Shown here piece after piece: positions 1 to 9,215 of a stretch of 64,000 nt of DNA. The notes under the pieces were generated by a model. The model did not search any database. It saw nothing but the letters and a program-made list of their open reading frames with translations, and had not been told where the DNA came from. The translations under genes were made by a program, and so were the position numbers. The DNA is taken from assembly GCA_022824025.1 (NCBI GenBank), contig JAJEBF010000014.1, forward strand, positions 248,001 through 312,000, given 5' to 3'. Each line of letters starts with the position of its first letter. Position 1 is the first letter of the stretch. This DNA comes from Caldilineaceae bacterium. Lineage in GTDB: Bacteria > Chloroflexota > Anaerolineae > Caldilineales > Caldilineaceae.

Positions 1-3000
1 TCCCAACCCTCCAGCAACGGCAGCCAGGAATCTCCATCCGGTGACGGGCCGCGCCCGTCCCGGCCTGCAAACCCCGCCCTGCTGACGCTCGCCAAAATCG
101 CCGGATGGCTCCTGCTCATGCCGCTTTTGGGCCTAGCCGCCGGGGCAGTACAGCTCCTCCCGCTCCTCGCGCTGGTCCAGCAGAACTTCCGCGAGGGCTC
201 CGCCACCTACCGGCAAGTGATCGGCTGGGCCTGGCCGGACCGTCACATCCTTACCTTCTTCCTCCCCGACGTCTTCGGCAACCCAAGCCATCATCACTGG
301 TTCGACCTGTGGGCCCTTCGCTGGCAGCCGGCCGCGCTGAACTACCTGGGAGAGGCCAGAGATACGATATTCTGGGGCATAAAGAACTATGTGGAGGGCG
401 GAAACTACCTTGGCATCGCCGCCTGGTTGCTGGCTGCGCTGGCGGTCGCCGCCTCAGTCGCGCAACCGGCAGCCAGTGAAAACGCTAAGGCCTCACAGGG
501 CACAACCGGCGCGCGCGCCCCGTTCCGCCTGCCTACCATCCTCTTCGCCCTCCTGGCATTCGTCTCCCTCCTCTTCGCATTCGGGACACCCCTTTACGCC
601 CTCCTGTTCTTCGGCCTACCCGGCTGGGACCAACTTCACAGCCCCTTCCGCTGGGTTTTCCCCTTCACGCTCGCGATGTCCGTCCTGGGCGGGATCGGGC
701 TGGAACAGGCGCTCGCTCTGAGCGCGCCGGGCAAGGCGGATCGATCCATTGCCTTCGGGCCTCTCCGGTTCCGGCTCAAATGGCCTGCCGGCCTCCTCGC
801 GCTCGCGACCATCGCCGCCGGTCTGGCCGCCCTTCTGGCAGTCGCGGCCAGCTACTTCATTCCCGCCCCATTCGTAGAAGCCGCCCAGCGGATTGTTGTA
901 GCATCCGATCTTGCGCAGGCGGCATTCTCAGACGGCCGCATGTTCTGGGGCTATCAGAGTCCGGGACTGGCGCGTTTCGGACTGTTCGCCGTTGCCAGCG
1001 GCTTGGGCCTGTGGCTGCTTCTCCGGGCCGGCGCCAGCCCTGCCGCATCTCCGAATCGCGGAGACAATTCGATGCGGCGGCAGTCTCTCCCGGTTCGCCT
1101 CGCCTCCATCCTTCCCTTCGCATTCGTTGCCGTTCTCGCCCTCGATCTCTACCTTGCCCACGGCTCATTCAATCCAGCTGTCGACACGAACCTGTCGCCG
1201 CTCAAAAATGTCCCACCTGTGGTTCAGTTCATCAACCAGAGAGAGAAAGCAGGATCGAACAGCGAGATTCAATACCCTCTGTTCAGGTTTACGACCTTCG
1301 ACGCGCCCGGCAGCAAGACCTTCGACGCGCCCGGCAGCAAGACCTTCAACGCCAATGTCGGCATGTACTACGGCTGGCAGGATATCCGGGGCTACGACTC
1401 CATCATCCTCAAGCAGTACGTCGACCTGATGAACCGCGTCGCCGACCAAAGCAATGAGCTGCTCTACAACCGCATCGCGCCCATCTACGCGTCCTCTACG
1501 CCGGAAAATCGCGGCAATCCTTTCGCTGCGCTGGAAAATCCCCTTCTGGATCTGCTGGGCGTCAAGTACATCTTGTCAGAACTCGTGGTCCCCAACACCG
1601 ACTCCTGGACCAAGGTGTACGAAGACGACGCCATGCGCGTCTACGAAAACCTTGAGGCGTTGCCCCGAGCATTCATCGCCCCGGAGGCAGTCGTCCTCCC
1701 CCCTGCGGAGCAGCCGCTCCAGGATACCGACCTGCGCACGACCGTATTCATCGAAAGTCAGCCGAACGACCCCAACGCTCTCATTCCAGCCAGCCCACAA
1801 TTGGCGGAAGCGACCATCAGCCGCTACACCGCGAACACCGTCTTCGTCGACCTAAACGTCAACGACCGTGGCTGGCTGGTCCTCACCGATGCCTACTTCC
1901 CCGGCTGGAAAGCCTACCTGCGCCCCTTTGCCTCCGATGAATCGGACGAGCGGGAGTTGACCATTCATCGCGCCAACTCAGCCTTCCGTGCCGTCTATCT
2001 GCCCGAAGGCGGCCAGTGGACCGTGCGGTTTACCTACAGTCCAATGAGCTTCAAGCTGGGCCTCTATGTCAGTTTCCTCGCGACAATGGTCAGCCTGCTG
2101 CTATTTTCCTGGTGGGCATGGGGAAGGTACTTCCGGCCCGAAGACGCGGCCAATCAGGCCCGCACCGTAGCCAAAAACTCTGTCGTGCCGATGGTCCTCA
2201 ATCTCGCCAACAGAGCGATCTACTTCGTCTACGCCATGCTGTACGTCCGCCTCCTCGGTCCCGAAGGCACCGGCCAGTATGCCTGGGTAGTCGCCGTTTA
2301 CGGAATCTTCGAGATTCTCAGCCGCTACGGACTGGGTACGCTCCTGAACCGCGAAGTGGCCGCCGACAAAAACCAGTCAAGCCGCTATCTCACCAATGTG
2401 CTGGCGCTGCGCACGCTCCTTTGGGCGGCCTCCTTGCTCCTGATGGGCCTGACCGTCGGGGGTTTCTGGTTCAACAACGACATCGGACGGGCGGAGCTGC
2501 AGGCAATCGCCGTCTTTGCCCTCGTGATGCTCCTCTCCAACTGGTCGGACGCCTTCAGCAACCTCTTCAATGCCTTCGAAAAAATGGAGTACCCATCATG
2601 CTTAGGCATTGCCATGGCACTCCTGCAAGCGGCTCTCGGCGCGCTGGCGCTTCTCCTCGGCTGGGGAATCGTTGGGCTGGCTTGGATGGCGCTTCTTGTG
2701 AATCTGGTCCAACTGCTGTGGTTGATCTGGATAGTGCGCGCAACCCTTTTCAAGCCTGAATGGAAGTGGGACTGGCCGCTGCAGCGGGAAATGGTCGCAA
2801 CCAGTGGGCCACTGATGATCAACCACCTGCTCGCGACCATTTTCTGGCGCATGGACATCTGGATCCTGCGCCCGCTCGCCGGCGCGGCAAGCGCAGGCCT
2901 CTACAGCGCGGCCCTTAAATACGTGGACGGCCTGAACATCGTCCCCAGCACATTTACCCTCGCGGTCTTCCCTCTGATGAGTCGCTTGGCAAGACAGAAA

Positions 3001-3735
3001 GGCGAAGCGCTCCTCCGTTCATACGTGCTCAGCGTCCGACTGCTACTGGTGGTCAGCTTGCCCATCGCCGTAACGATCACGGCATTTGCCTATCCGCTGA
3101 TCTCAATTCTTGGTGGCGCCAGATTCGTCGCCGCCGCCTACGAAGTTCAGCAGCTCCCAGCCTTCGCCTGCAGCATTGTCTCGGCGCTCCTCGGTCCATC
3201 GGTTTGTAATGGCTTTAGCGTGCGCGGGGGCTCGGCCCTGGCCCTGCAGGTGATCATTTGGAGCATCCCTGTCGGCTTTGTCAACAGCGTTACCCAATAC
3301 GTCCTCATTGCCGCGAATCAGCAACGCTACCTGACCAAGGCATTTGTTCTTGGCGTTCTCTTCAATCTTGCCGGCAATCTTCTGCTGATTCCGGTATTCG
3401 GTTTCATCGGCGCCGCCGTCGTGACAATCTTCAGCGAACTCTGCCTTCTCTTCCTCTTTGGCGCGCGCGTCCGCCGCCATATAGGAAAGGTCGCATGGCC
3501 GGACCTGATCTGGCGTCCGGCTGTCTCAGCGCTCGCAATGGGGCTGACCCTGTATGGCCTGTCCACGATCGGGGTATCCGTGTGGCTGTCCATCCTGCCC
3601 GCTTGGGCCGTCTACGCCGGCGTGCTGTCAGTCACCGGCGGCTTTGCCGATGCGGACCTGCGCACAGCCGGCGCGGCTCTGCTGCAAAATCGACTCGGCT
3701 GGCAGATGCAGCAGGGCGCCGAGAACGCGCAGTAG
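1..3735 (+). CDS. YfhO-like / Wzx-like flippase fusion membrane protein (5' end cut by window)
   Basis: The frame is open from base 1 to the stop at 3733-3735, so the N-terminus lies outside the window; 1244 residues are visible. Residues about 30 to 690 look like the YfhO family: clustered membrane helices, a large exterior section containing '[17 protein letters not shown]', and a final helix near nt 2050-2110. From about nt 2170 a second module begins ('[29 protein letters not shown]'-type start) and runs to the end with 12-14 hydrophobic segments typical of MOP/Wzx polysaccharide flippases. YfhO proteins are GT-C-like membrane proteins implicated in glycosylating cell-surface polymers, so the fusion could couple sugar transfer to lipid-linked sugar export (inference). 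No stop or frameshift separates the halves. The next gene is convergent, 33 nt away. Confidence 0.85.
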   Translation, partial: SQPSSNGSQESPSGDGPRPSRPANPALLTLAKIAGWLLLMPLLGLAAGAVQLLPLLALVQQNFREGSATYRQVIGWAWPDRHILTFFLPDVFGNPSHHHWFDLWALRWQPAALNYLGEARDTIFWGIKNYVEGGNYLGIAAWLLAALAVAASVAQPAASENAKASQGTTGARAPFRLPTILFALLAFVSLLFAFGTPLYALLFFGLPGWDQLHSPFRWVFPFTLAMSVLGGIGLEQALALSAPGKADRSIAFGPLRFRLKWPAGLLALATIAAGLAALLAVAASYFIPAPFVEAAQRIVVASDLAQAAFSDGRMFWGYQSPGLARFGLFAVASGLGLWLLLRAGASPAASPNRGDNSMRRQSLPVRLASILPFAFVAVLALDLYLAHGSFNPAVDTNLSPLKNVPPVVQFINQREKAGSNSEIQYPLFRFTTFDAPGSKTFDAPGSKTFNANVGMYYGWQDIRGYDSIILKQYVDLMNRVADQSNELLYNRIAPIYASSTPENRGNPFAALENPLLDLLGVKYILSELVVPNTDSWTKVYEDDAMRVYENLEALPRAFIAPEAVVLPPAEQPLQDTDLRTTVFIESQPNDPNALIPASPQLAEATISRYTANTVFVDLNVNDRGWLVLTDAYFPGWKAYLRPFASDESDERELTIHRANSAFRAVYLPEGGQWTVRFTYSPMSFKLGLYVSFLATMVSLLLFSWWAWGRYFRPEDAANQARTVAKNSVVPMVLNLANRAIYFVYAMLYVRLLGPEGTGQYAWVVAVYGIFEILSRYGLGTLLNREVAADKNQSSRYLTNVLALRTLLWAASLLLMGLTVGGFWFNNDIGRAELQAIAVFALVMLLSNWSDAFSNLFNAFEKMEYPSCLGIAMALLQAALGALALLLGWGIVGLAWMALLVNLVQLLWLIWIVRATLFKPEWKWDWPLQREMVATSGPLMINHLLATIFWRMDIWILRPLAGAASAGLYSAALKYVDGLNIVPSTFTLAVFPLMSRLARQKGEALLRSYVLSVRLLLVVSLPIAVTITAFAYPLISILGGARFVAAAYEVQQLPAFACSIVSALLGPSVCNGFSVRGGSALALQVIIWSIPVGFVNSVTQYVLIAANQQRYLTKAFVLGVLFNLAGNLLLIPVFGFIGAAVVTIFSELCLLFLFGARVRRHIGKVAWPDLIWRPAVSALAMGLTLYGLSTIGVSVWLSILPAWAVYAGVLSVTGGFADADLRTAGAALLQNRLGWQMQQGAENAQ
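1294..1347 (+). repeat. In-frame 24-bp tandem duplication
   Basis: Two identical 24-bp units (1294-1317 and 1318-1341) are followed by the first 6 bp of a third. Each encodes eight residues (TFDAPGSK), giving [18 protein letters not shown] in the exterior part of the YfhO-like half. It keeps the frame and looks like a recent slippage event. Confidence 0.9.
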
Positions 3736-3768
3736 GGGCCCGCAAGCCCGCGCCGCGCCTGGGTTGAC

Positions 3769-4146
3769 CTAATCTCTGTCCGGCCAGGGCAAAACCGTGA
3801 GACCGTTGGCCTCCAGCCATTCAGGATCCGGCCCGGCCCAGCCGAAACGGGCAAGGTCGACGCGGCCATCGGGCAGAAACTGGATTCCCTCCTCCGCCAG
3901 GCGCCTTCGCTGACGACCCGTCGCCTGTGGATCGCCGCGCGGGCTGATGCCGCCTCTGCTATTGACGACGCGCTGCCAGGGAATGTCGGTGTCCGACGGC
4001 AATCCAGCAAGCGCATACCCAGTCATCCGCGGCGTCGCCGCCCCCGCAATCCACGCTACCTGCCCATACGTTGCCACGCGCCCTCGCGGAATCCTGCGTA
4101 CGACAAGCAAAATCCACTCGTATATGCTTCGCCCTTCCTCTGGCAT
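3769..4146 (-). CDS. Alkyltransferase-like protein (ATL, MGMT-fold DNA-binding domain)
   Basis: This 125-residue protein matches the DNA-binding domain of O6-alkylguanine-DNA alkyltransferase: 'PRGRVATYGQVA' at residues 20-31 (recognition helix) and 'IPWQRVVNSRGG' at 55-66. In true alkyltransferases the active site is PCHRV; here Trp57 replaces the acceptor cysteine, as in alkyltransferase-like proteins such as E. coli YbaZ. Known ATLs bind O6-alkylguanine without repairing it and hand the lesion to nucleotide-excision repair. The size fits a lone ATL domain with a short C-terminal extension. It is convergent with the flippase fusion and divergent from the ctaG-like gene, so probably monocistronic. 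Confidence 0.85.
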   Translation of the reverse strand: MPEEGRSIYEWILLVVRRIPRGRVATYGQVAWIAGAATPRMTGYALAGLPSDTDIPWQRVVNSRGGISPRGDPQATGRQRRRLAEEGIQFLPDGRVDLARFGWAGPDPEWLEANGLTVLPWPDRD

Positions 4147-4303
4147 CCTCCTTCCTCCTCCTCACACCTCCCACTGTAATGGCCCCCAATCTCGGGCCGG
4201 CGCCCGGCCGGTTCCTCTCCGGTCAAGCGCGTTCCCTCCGGTGCCCGCCTTTACGACTTACGCCGGTTTGGCAAAATGTCCCCCTGCGACTATCCTTGCA
4301 TCC

Positions 4304-5209
4304 ATGGACGTCTCGTTCCAGTCACTCCTGACAAACTGGGAATTCTATCCTGGCTCAACGGCAGCCCTACTTCTCCTCTTCCTTCCCTACCTCTGGGCAT
4401 GGCGGCGGTTGAGGCGCGTGCGCGCCCCCCTTGCATCCCTAGGCCGCCTGATCAGTTTCGTCGCGGGAACGCTCTTACTTGCCCTTGCCTTCCTGTCGCC
4501 GCTTGTCGCGCTGCAGCAGGAGCTGCTTATCGGCAGGGCCGCCCAACAGATACTTATCGGCCTGCTGGCTCCGCCCCTCCTTTGGCTGGCCTGTCCCGCT
4601 CATGTGATTCTTCGCGGCCTGCCCGCGCCTGCCCGGCGTTGGATCACGGGCCAGCTGAAGGACTCCACGCTCTTCGGGCGGTCCATTCGAAGCGCGACCC
4701 ACCCCCTCTTGGTCTGGCTGTTGGCTTTCAGCGTATTCCTTCTCTGGCACGAGCCCGGTATCGCCAACCGGCTCCTCGCCAACCCCTCGGCCTACCGGTT
4801 TTCCCTGTGGGGTGTCTGGTTCACCTACATGCTCTTCTGGTGGTATCCCATCGGAACCGGTCCCCGTCTGCGCTCCGCCATGCACCCCGGCATCGCCTTC
4901 CTCTATGTCATCATCGGCGGCGAAGTGCCCAATATGGTAACAGGCGTGACCCTCGCCTTTCGTCAGACGCCGGCCTACAGCTACTACGCCGCCCGTGTGC
5001 CGGTTGACGGGCTGACAACGCTTCAGGATCAGATGATCAGCGGGGGCTTGATCTGGTTTCTCGGCAGCATCGTCTACGTTGCCATCGCCGTTGCCCTCTT
5101 GGGCCGGGTCTTCCGCAACTTCGAAGCGCCAAAACCTCCGCCCATCAGCTGGGACGCGACCAAACGTACGATCGCGCCGGGCCTGGAACATCGCGTTCTT
5201 GGCCCGTGA
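4304..5209 (+). CDS. ctaG: CtaG-like cytochrome c oxidase assembly protein (Caa3_CtaG family)
   Basis: A polytopic membrane protein of 301 residues with about seven hydrophobic segments. Family landmarks are the 'LLAPPLLWLACP' segment (about residues 85-97), the 'FLLWHEPG' and 'MLFWWYPI' segments, and the late 'DQMISGGLIWF' helix. The family assists insertion of copper into heme-copper oxidases. The frame is open upstream to 3947, but the region before 4304 lies opposite the ATL gene and has no membrane character; the ATG at 4304 gives a normal N-terminus. Histidines usual in the family look replaced (Gln in the first HLL-type motif; no His in the helix after WHEP), so copper chemistry may differ. 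The oxidase genes are not in the window. Confidence 0.78.
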   Translation: MDVSFQSLLTNWEFYPGSTAALLLLFLPYLWAWRRLRRVRAPLASLGRLISFVAGTLLLALAFLSPLVALQQELLIGRAAQQILIGLLAPPLLWLACPAHVILRGLPAPARRWITGQLKDSTLFGRSIRSATHPLLVWLLAFSVFLLWHEPGIANRLLANPSAYRFSLWGVWFTYMLFWWYPIGTGPRLRSAMHPGIAFLYVIIGGEVPNMVTGVTLAFRQTPAYSYYAARVPVDGLTTLQDQMISGGLIWFLGSIVYVAIAVALLGRVFRNFEAPKPPPISWDATKRTIAPGLEHRVLGP

Positions 5210-5374
5210 CCGATGCGTACGCCCGGTCTGGCGAACAGGTATGAAGCTCTCAGCCGCCCACATGTAAGATTCTCTGCCTTGCGAGAGTGACTTGGATGCC
5301 GCTGGAAAAAAGTTGATCCAGCGATAACTGAGACACCGCACAGCCCTCCAGCCAACCTTCCGGAACGAAATTAC

Positions 5375-7453
5375 ATGCGCATGGAAACAACGCCTACCAG
5401 CCATTTCAGGATCATCCCCGTCATCCTCACATGCGCCCTGCTTCTGGCCGCATGTTCCCCTCTCACAGACTTCCTCTTCCAGGAAAGCAGCGACACGAGC
5501 GCCGGCGCACAGATCGAGGTGCCAGCCCAGGAAACGGCAGATTCTGCGCCCCCATCCGCAGACCGTGAAAACGCAGTCCCGCTCACAGATGCCTCGTCGC
5601 GGCCCCAGCCCATCGCGCTTGCTTTATCGTCACAGGCGCGACAGCCCGTCTCTGTGCCAACTCGCGACTTGCGCGACCTGGCCCTCCGCCTCCTTCCCGA
5701 CGTGGCCCGTATCCCGCAGATTGCGCCAGGCGCAAACTACGCTGTCGGCGACCGAATCTCCTTCTGGGTGGCCAATTTGGATGACAATGAGCACTTTCAA
5801 ATTGAAGCTGAGCTACTCCATAAAAACGATGTGGTCTACATCTGGGCCGAGCAGGGCCACCAACTGGACCCGGATGAGATGGCCCGGTCCGCCGACCGGT
5901 TCGCCCAAACTATCTATCCGCAGGTGCGCGCCTTTTTTGGCAAAGAGCCGAATCCGGGGATCGACGATGACCCGCGTCTGCATATCCTCCACGCGGCCGG
6001 CTTGGGGCGGGGCATCGCGGGCTACTTCAGCAGCGCCGACGCCTTCAGCGCCCTCGCCAATCCCTTCTCCAACCAGAAAGAAATGTTCACCATCAGCCTG
6101 GACTGGCTGAGAAGACTGCGCGATTTGGAAGTCTACGAGACTGTCCTCGCCCATGAGTTTCAGCACATGGTTCACTGGCACAACGATCGCAACGAAGAGA
6201 CCTGGGTAAACGAGGGCATGAGCGAACTGGCCCAGGAGGTCGCCGGTTATCCCCCCGACACGGGCTTCGCCCGCATCTACACCAGCAATCCCGACACCCA
6301 GCTAAACACCTGGAATCTCGACCCGCATGACAACGGTAGGCACTACGGTGCAGCCTATCTGTATATGGTCTACTTCCTGCAACGATTCGGCGAAGAAATG
6401 ACAAAAGCGGTCGTGTCCCAATCAGCAAACGGAACACGCGGCTTTGACCTCGCCTTGCGGCAGGCCGGATTGAACCTCTCTTTCGAAGATGTCTTCGCCG
6501 ATTGGGTCGTGGCAAACTACGTTCAAGACTTCGACGCGCTCGAACGACAAGGCATCGTCGGCTACAGGCAGCCCCTGGACCTCCAACCGGAAATTGAAGA
6601 ATCGCTCCGGAACCTTTCGCAGACGACCCTCACTGGAACGGTCCGCAATTTTGGCGTGGATTACATCTCATTCCGAGGACGCGGCGACGCCAGCGTCATC
6701 TTTCGCGGCAATACCGCAACCCGCTTTGCCAACGTCGGACACGACAGCGGCAATCGTGCATGGTGGAGCAACCGTGCAGACGATTCCGACATGCGCCTGA
6801 CGCGCGAATTCGACTTCTCTGACCTTGACCCCGGCGATGCGCTGAGGATGAGCGTCCGGATGTGGTATGACATCGAGGTGGACTACGACTACGGCTATCT
6901 GCTTGCCAGCCGCGATGGCCTCAAGTGGGACATCATTCCGGGCCAGCGCACGACGACCCACAACCCCAGCGGAAACAGCTTTGGCCACGCCTTTACGGGG
7001 CAAAGCGCGGCCGCGCCGGGGGGCGCGGCCCCGGTCTGGGTCCAGGAGTCCTTTGACCTGGGGGCTTACGCCGGCGAAAAGGTTCTCTTGCGCTTCGAAT
7101 ACGTTACAGACGATGCCGTAAACGCGCCTGGCTGGTTCATCGACCAGGTCGAGATCCCCGCGATTGACTACACTGCAAGCTGGGAAAATGATGTCGACAA
7201 CTGGGAGAGCGAAGGCTGGCTCTTGACGGACAACCGGCTGCCGCAGGAATGGCTCGTTCAGATAATGGTCTTCCAGGATGGGAAACTGACCAACTTCCAA
7301 CGTCCGCCGGTGGCCCTTGATGGTACAGTCCGTGTTGAACTGAAAGGCCTGAACAACCGCAGCGAGGTGCTGCTTGCGATCAGCGGTCTGACGCCGGTGA
7401 CCACCGAGGAGGCTCACTACGAGCTGAGAGTTGAGCGGCTGCCGGAACCATGA
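5375..7453 (+). CDS. Secreted zinc metalloprotease lipoprotein with C-terminal immune-inhibitor-A-like domain
   Basis: The 692-residue product starts with a lipoprotein signal: a hydrophobic core then LLLAAC, with the lipidated cysteine at 27. A Ser/Ala/Pro-rich linker follows. The catalytic core carries H260-E261-F-Q-H264 and a likely third zinc ligand E280 in 'TWVNEGMSEL', the gluzincin-type layout seen in the M30 and M6-like groups. The C-terminal 220 residues ('FDFSDLDPGDALRMSV', 'WVQESFDLGAYAGEKVLLRF', 'GWFIDQVEIP') resemble the beta-sandwich repeats of immune inhibitor A proteases. It probably acts outside the membrane on extracellular protein. No neighbour is clearly linked. The peptidase-family assignment is a best guess; the HExxH motif and signal are direct observations. 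Confidence 0.82.
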   Translation: MRMETTPTSHFRIIPVILTCALLLAACSPLTDFLFQESSDTSAGAQIEVPAQETADSAPPSADRENAVPLTDASSRPQPIALALSSQARQPVSVPTRDLRDLALRLLPDVARIPQIAPGANYAVGDRISFWVANLDDNEHFQIEAELLHKNDVVYIWAEQGHQLDPDEMARSADRFAQTIYPQVRAFFGKEPNPGIDDDPRLHILHAAGLGRGIAGYFSSADAFSALANPFSNQKEMFTISLDWLRRLRDLEVYETVLAHEFQHMVHWHNDRNEETWVNEGMSELAQEVAGYPPDTGFARIYTSNPDTQLNTWNLDPHDNGRHYGAAYLYMVYFLQRFGEEMTKAVVSQSANGTRGFDLALRQAGLNLSFEDVFADWVVANYVQDFDALERQGIVGYRQPLDLQPEIEESLRNLSQTTLTGTVRNFGVDYISFRGRGDASVIFRGNTATRFANVGHDSGNRAWWSNRADDSDMRLTREFDFSDLDPGDALRMSVRMWYDIEVDYDYGYLLASRDGLKWDIIPGQRTTTHNPSGNSFGHAFTGQSAAAPGGAAPVWVQESFDLGAYAGEKVLLRFEYVTDDAVNAPGWFIDQVEIPAIDYTASWENDVDNWESEGWLLTDNRLPQEWLVQIMVFQDGKLTNFQRPPVALDGTVRVELKGLNNRSEVLLAISGLTPVTTEEAHYELRVERLPEP

Positions 7454-7492
7454 GCCCATGCCGCCTTCAGCCCCAATTTGGACTCGTCTGGT

Positions 7493-8041
7493 TCATCCTT
7501 CACGCCGACCCGCTCGAATGCGGATAAAACGAGACAAACTCAGACCAAGTATGAAACCGGCGGCAACATCCCCAATGTAGTGAATGTTCAATGCAACTCG
7601 CGCCCAGCCGATCCACACAACCAGAAGCGGCGCCAACCTGCCTACGCCCGGCCAGAATGCTGTGGCCCAAGCCAGAATTACGCCACAGCGTACGCCGTGG
7701 CCGCTGGGAAAACTATGTTTGTCAACCCCGCCTCCGTAAAGGAACTGACCGCTGCCCGGACGGGAGCGCCGCACCAACTGTTTGACGAGCATCGTGCTCG
7801 CAACGCCGCTTGCCAGGGAAATGACCCAGCCGATCAGCGCGCTGCGCCGTTCCCTGTCGCCGCCCGACTTTCGCCACAGCAGAAGCGTTACCACGAGCCA
7901 GACTACCGTGTCTCCCAAATGCGCGCCGACCTGCGCCAGCCAGAAGAGTGGGTGCCGCTTCGTCATCTGATCTTCACGCAGCGCCGCGCGCGCGCTATAC
8001 ACCTCATCCATCCCGCTCAACGCATCCAACAGCCTGGACAT
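7493..8041 (-). CDS. PAP2-superfamily membrane phosphatase
   Basis: The 182-residue membrane protein has all three PAP2 motifs: K87-x6-R94-P95, P112-S113-G114-H115 and R148-x5-H154-x3-D158. H115 and H154 are the expected nucleophile and acid/base. Family members remove phosphate from lipid phosphates or polyprenyl diphosphates at the membrane surface. It begins 2 nt after the stop of the nucleotidyltransferase gene, so the two are almost certainly co-transcribed and may act in one lipid or head-group pathway. The substrate cannot be told from sequence; undecaprenyl diphosphate, phosphatidate or a phosphorylated inositol-type lipid are all possible. Confidence 0.85.
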   Translation of the reverse strand: MSRLLDALSGMDEVYSARAALREDQMTKRHPLFWLAQVGAHLGDTVVWLVVTLLLWRKSGGDRERRSALIGWVISLASGVASTMLVKQLVRRSRPGSGQFLYGGGVDKHSFPSGHGVRCGVILAWATAFWPGVGRLAPLLVVWIGWARVALNIHYIGDVAAGFILGLSLSRFIRIRAGRREG

Positions 8042-8043
8042 CT

Positions 8044-8877
8044 TCAGACCCCGCCCTCGTCCGCCGTACGCCCCTGCGCCCGCGTGTTTGCGGGATGGTC
8101 AGGATTCCTCTCCAGGTAGGCTCGTACCTGAGCCAGTTGCTCCGGCTTGTCGACATCCATACCCGCCTCTGCCAGCGGCAGCACCACCGGCCCGCCCCGT
8201 ATGCCAGCGACCCGGTAGGCGACGTCAAGCATGTCATCCATGCCCAGCCGCCGAAACAAAAACTTGGCCAACGTCGGCAAACCCAGCTTCCAAACCTGCG
8301 CCAGAATATTCTTGCGGTTTTCGATGAAATATCGAACGCTATCCTGAATCTGGAAACCCGCCGACAAGCGCCCCAGGTAGAGATCGCTGCTGCAGAAGGA
8401 CCCCTCGCGCAAAGGCAGATACGTCCGCCTGCTGTCGGGAAACGCAGCAACCATCACCTCCTTGCGGACGATGCCCCAGTAAACGTCCAACGTATAGGGT
8501 TCGCAAGCCTTGATAAAACTGTCGACGATCTGCCCTGTCAACAGGGCGATGTCGGCAGTCAACGCGAGGATGTATCGGTCCTGCGCACTCAATTCCTGGA
8601 GTTTTCGCAGGCCGGCATTCTGGCTGGCCCACAGGTTGGGCTGGTTTGGCACATAATGCACGTCGACGCCGAAATCAATCTCATTCGGCTCCAGGCCGAC
8701 AATGACGATCTCGCCGATCCGGTCGCTCTCGGCCAGCGCCTGAACCACATGCCAGGCCATTGGCTTGCCAGCTAATGGGGCCAGCGACTTGTGCGCGACG
8801 CCTGCCGCCGCACTCACTCGATCCAATCTGTCGGGGTCGTAACCTGCTGTGATGAATGCGTCGAACCGTCTCTGCAA
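8044..8877 (-). CDS. MobA-like NTP transferase
   Basis: A 277-residue protein whose first 120 residues form a Rossmann-like nucleotidyltransferase fold: an N-terminal 'FITAGYDPDRLDR' loop in place of the usual LAGG.G.R.G, a lysine in 'AHKSLAPLAGKPM', and an acidic metal site in 'LALTADIALL'. The C-terminal part ('MDVDKPEQLAQVRAYL') resembles the IDTPED helix of MobA-type enzymes. Such enzymes activate a phosphorylated sugar or alcohol with CTP, GTP or UTP. The tight pairing with the PAP2 phosphatase suggests polar-lipid or polyol-phosphate synthesis rather than molybdenum-cofactor work; that is inference. A 131-nt gap separates it from the upstream coiled-coil gene. Confidence 0.78.
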   Translation of the reverse strand: MQRRFDAFITAGYDPDRLDRVSAAAGVAHKSLAPLAGKPMAWHVVQALAESDRIGEIVIVGLEPNEIDFGVDVHYVPNQPNLWASQNAGLRKLQELSAQDRYILALTADIALLTGQIVDSFIKACEPYTLDVYWGIVRKEVMVAAFPDSRRTYLPLREGSFCSSDLYLGRLSAGFQIQDSVRYFIENRKNILAQVWKLGLPTLAKFLFRRLGMDDMLDVAYRVAGIRGGPVVLPLAEAGMDVDKPEQLAQVRAYLERNPDHPANTRAQGRTADEGGV

Positions 8878-9008
8878 AGCGCCCCCTTCTCGCGGAAATC
8901 AATCCGCGCTAAGCTGTGGCCAAAGTGGAGCGGCCGGGGGACTCCTCCAACCTTCAGCCAGCCGCGGACGCATCCGAACGGTTCCTGCTGACCATCGGTG
9001 TGGCCTGT

Positions 9009-9215
9009 CTACCGCCGCTTCGCCCGGTCGATTGCAAGGCGCAGCCGGTACTCCTCTGCCATGAGCTGTTCGACCTCACTTTCCAGCCGCCCCCGTTGGC
9101 GTCGTTGAAACGGCCCGTCAGCGTCACCGATCGTCTCCAGTCTCCGCTGGGCTCTGGTCAGTTTTTGTAGGACTTCCTGCTTATGAGCGATCAGCGACTC
9201 CCGGTCATCATTCAT
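9009..9215 (-). CDS. Small charged coiled-coil protein
   Basis: This 68-residue ORF overlaps the 3' end of tatC by 8 nt, which supports translation coupled to tatC. The sequence is helical and highly charged, with leucines spaced for a coiled coil ('LIAHKQEVLQKLTRAQRRLE' and 'LESEVEQLMAEEYRLRLAID'). It has no membrane segment, no cysteine and no catalytic motif. I do not recognise the family. Being the last gene of the tat run, it could be a Tat accessory or simply a carried-along small gene. Confidence 0.6.
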   Translation of the reverse strand: MNDDRESLIAHKQEVLQKLTRAQRRLETIGDADGPFQRRQRGRLESEVEQLMAEEYRLRLAIDRAKRR

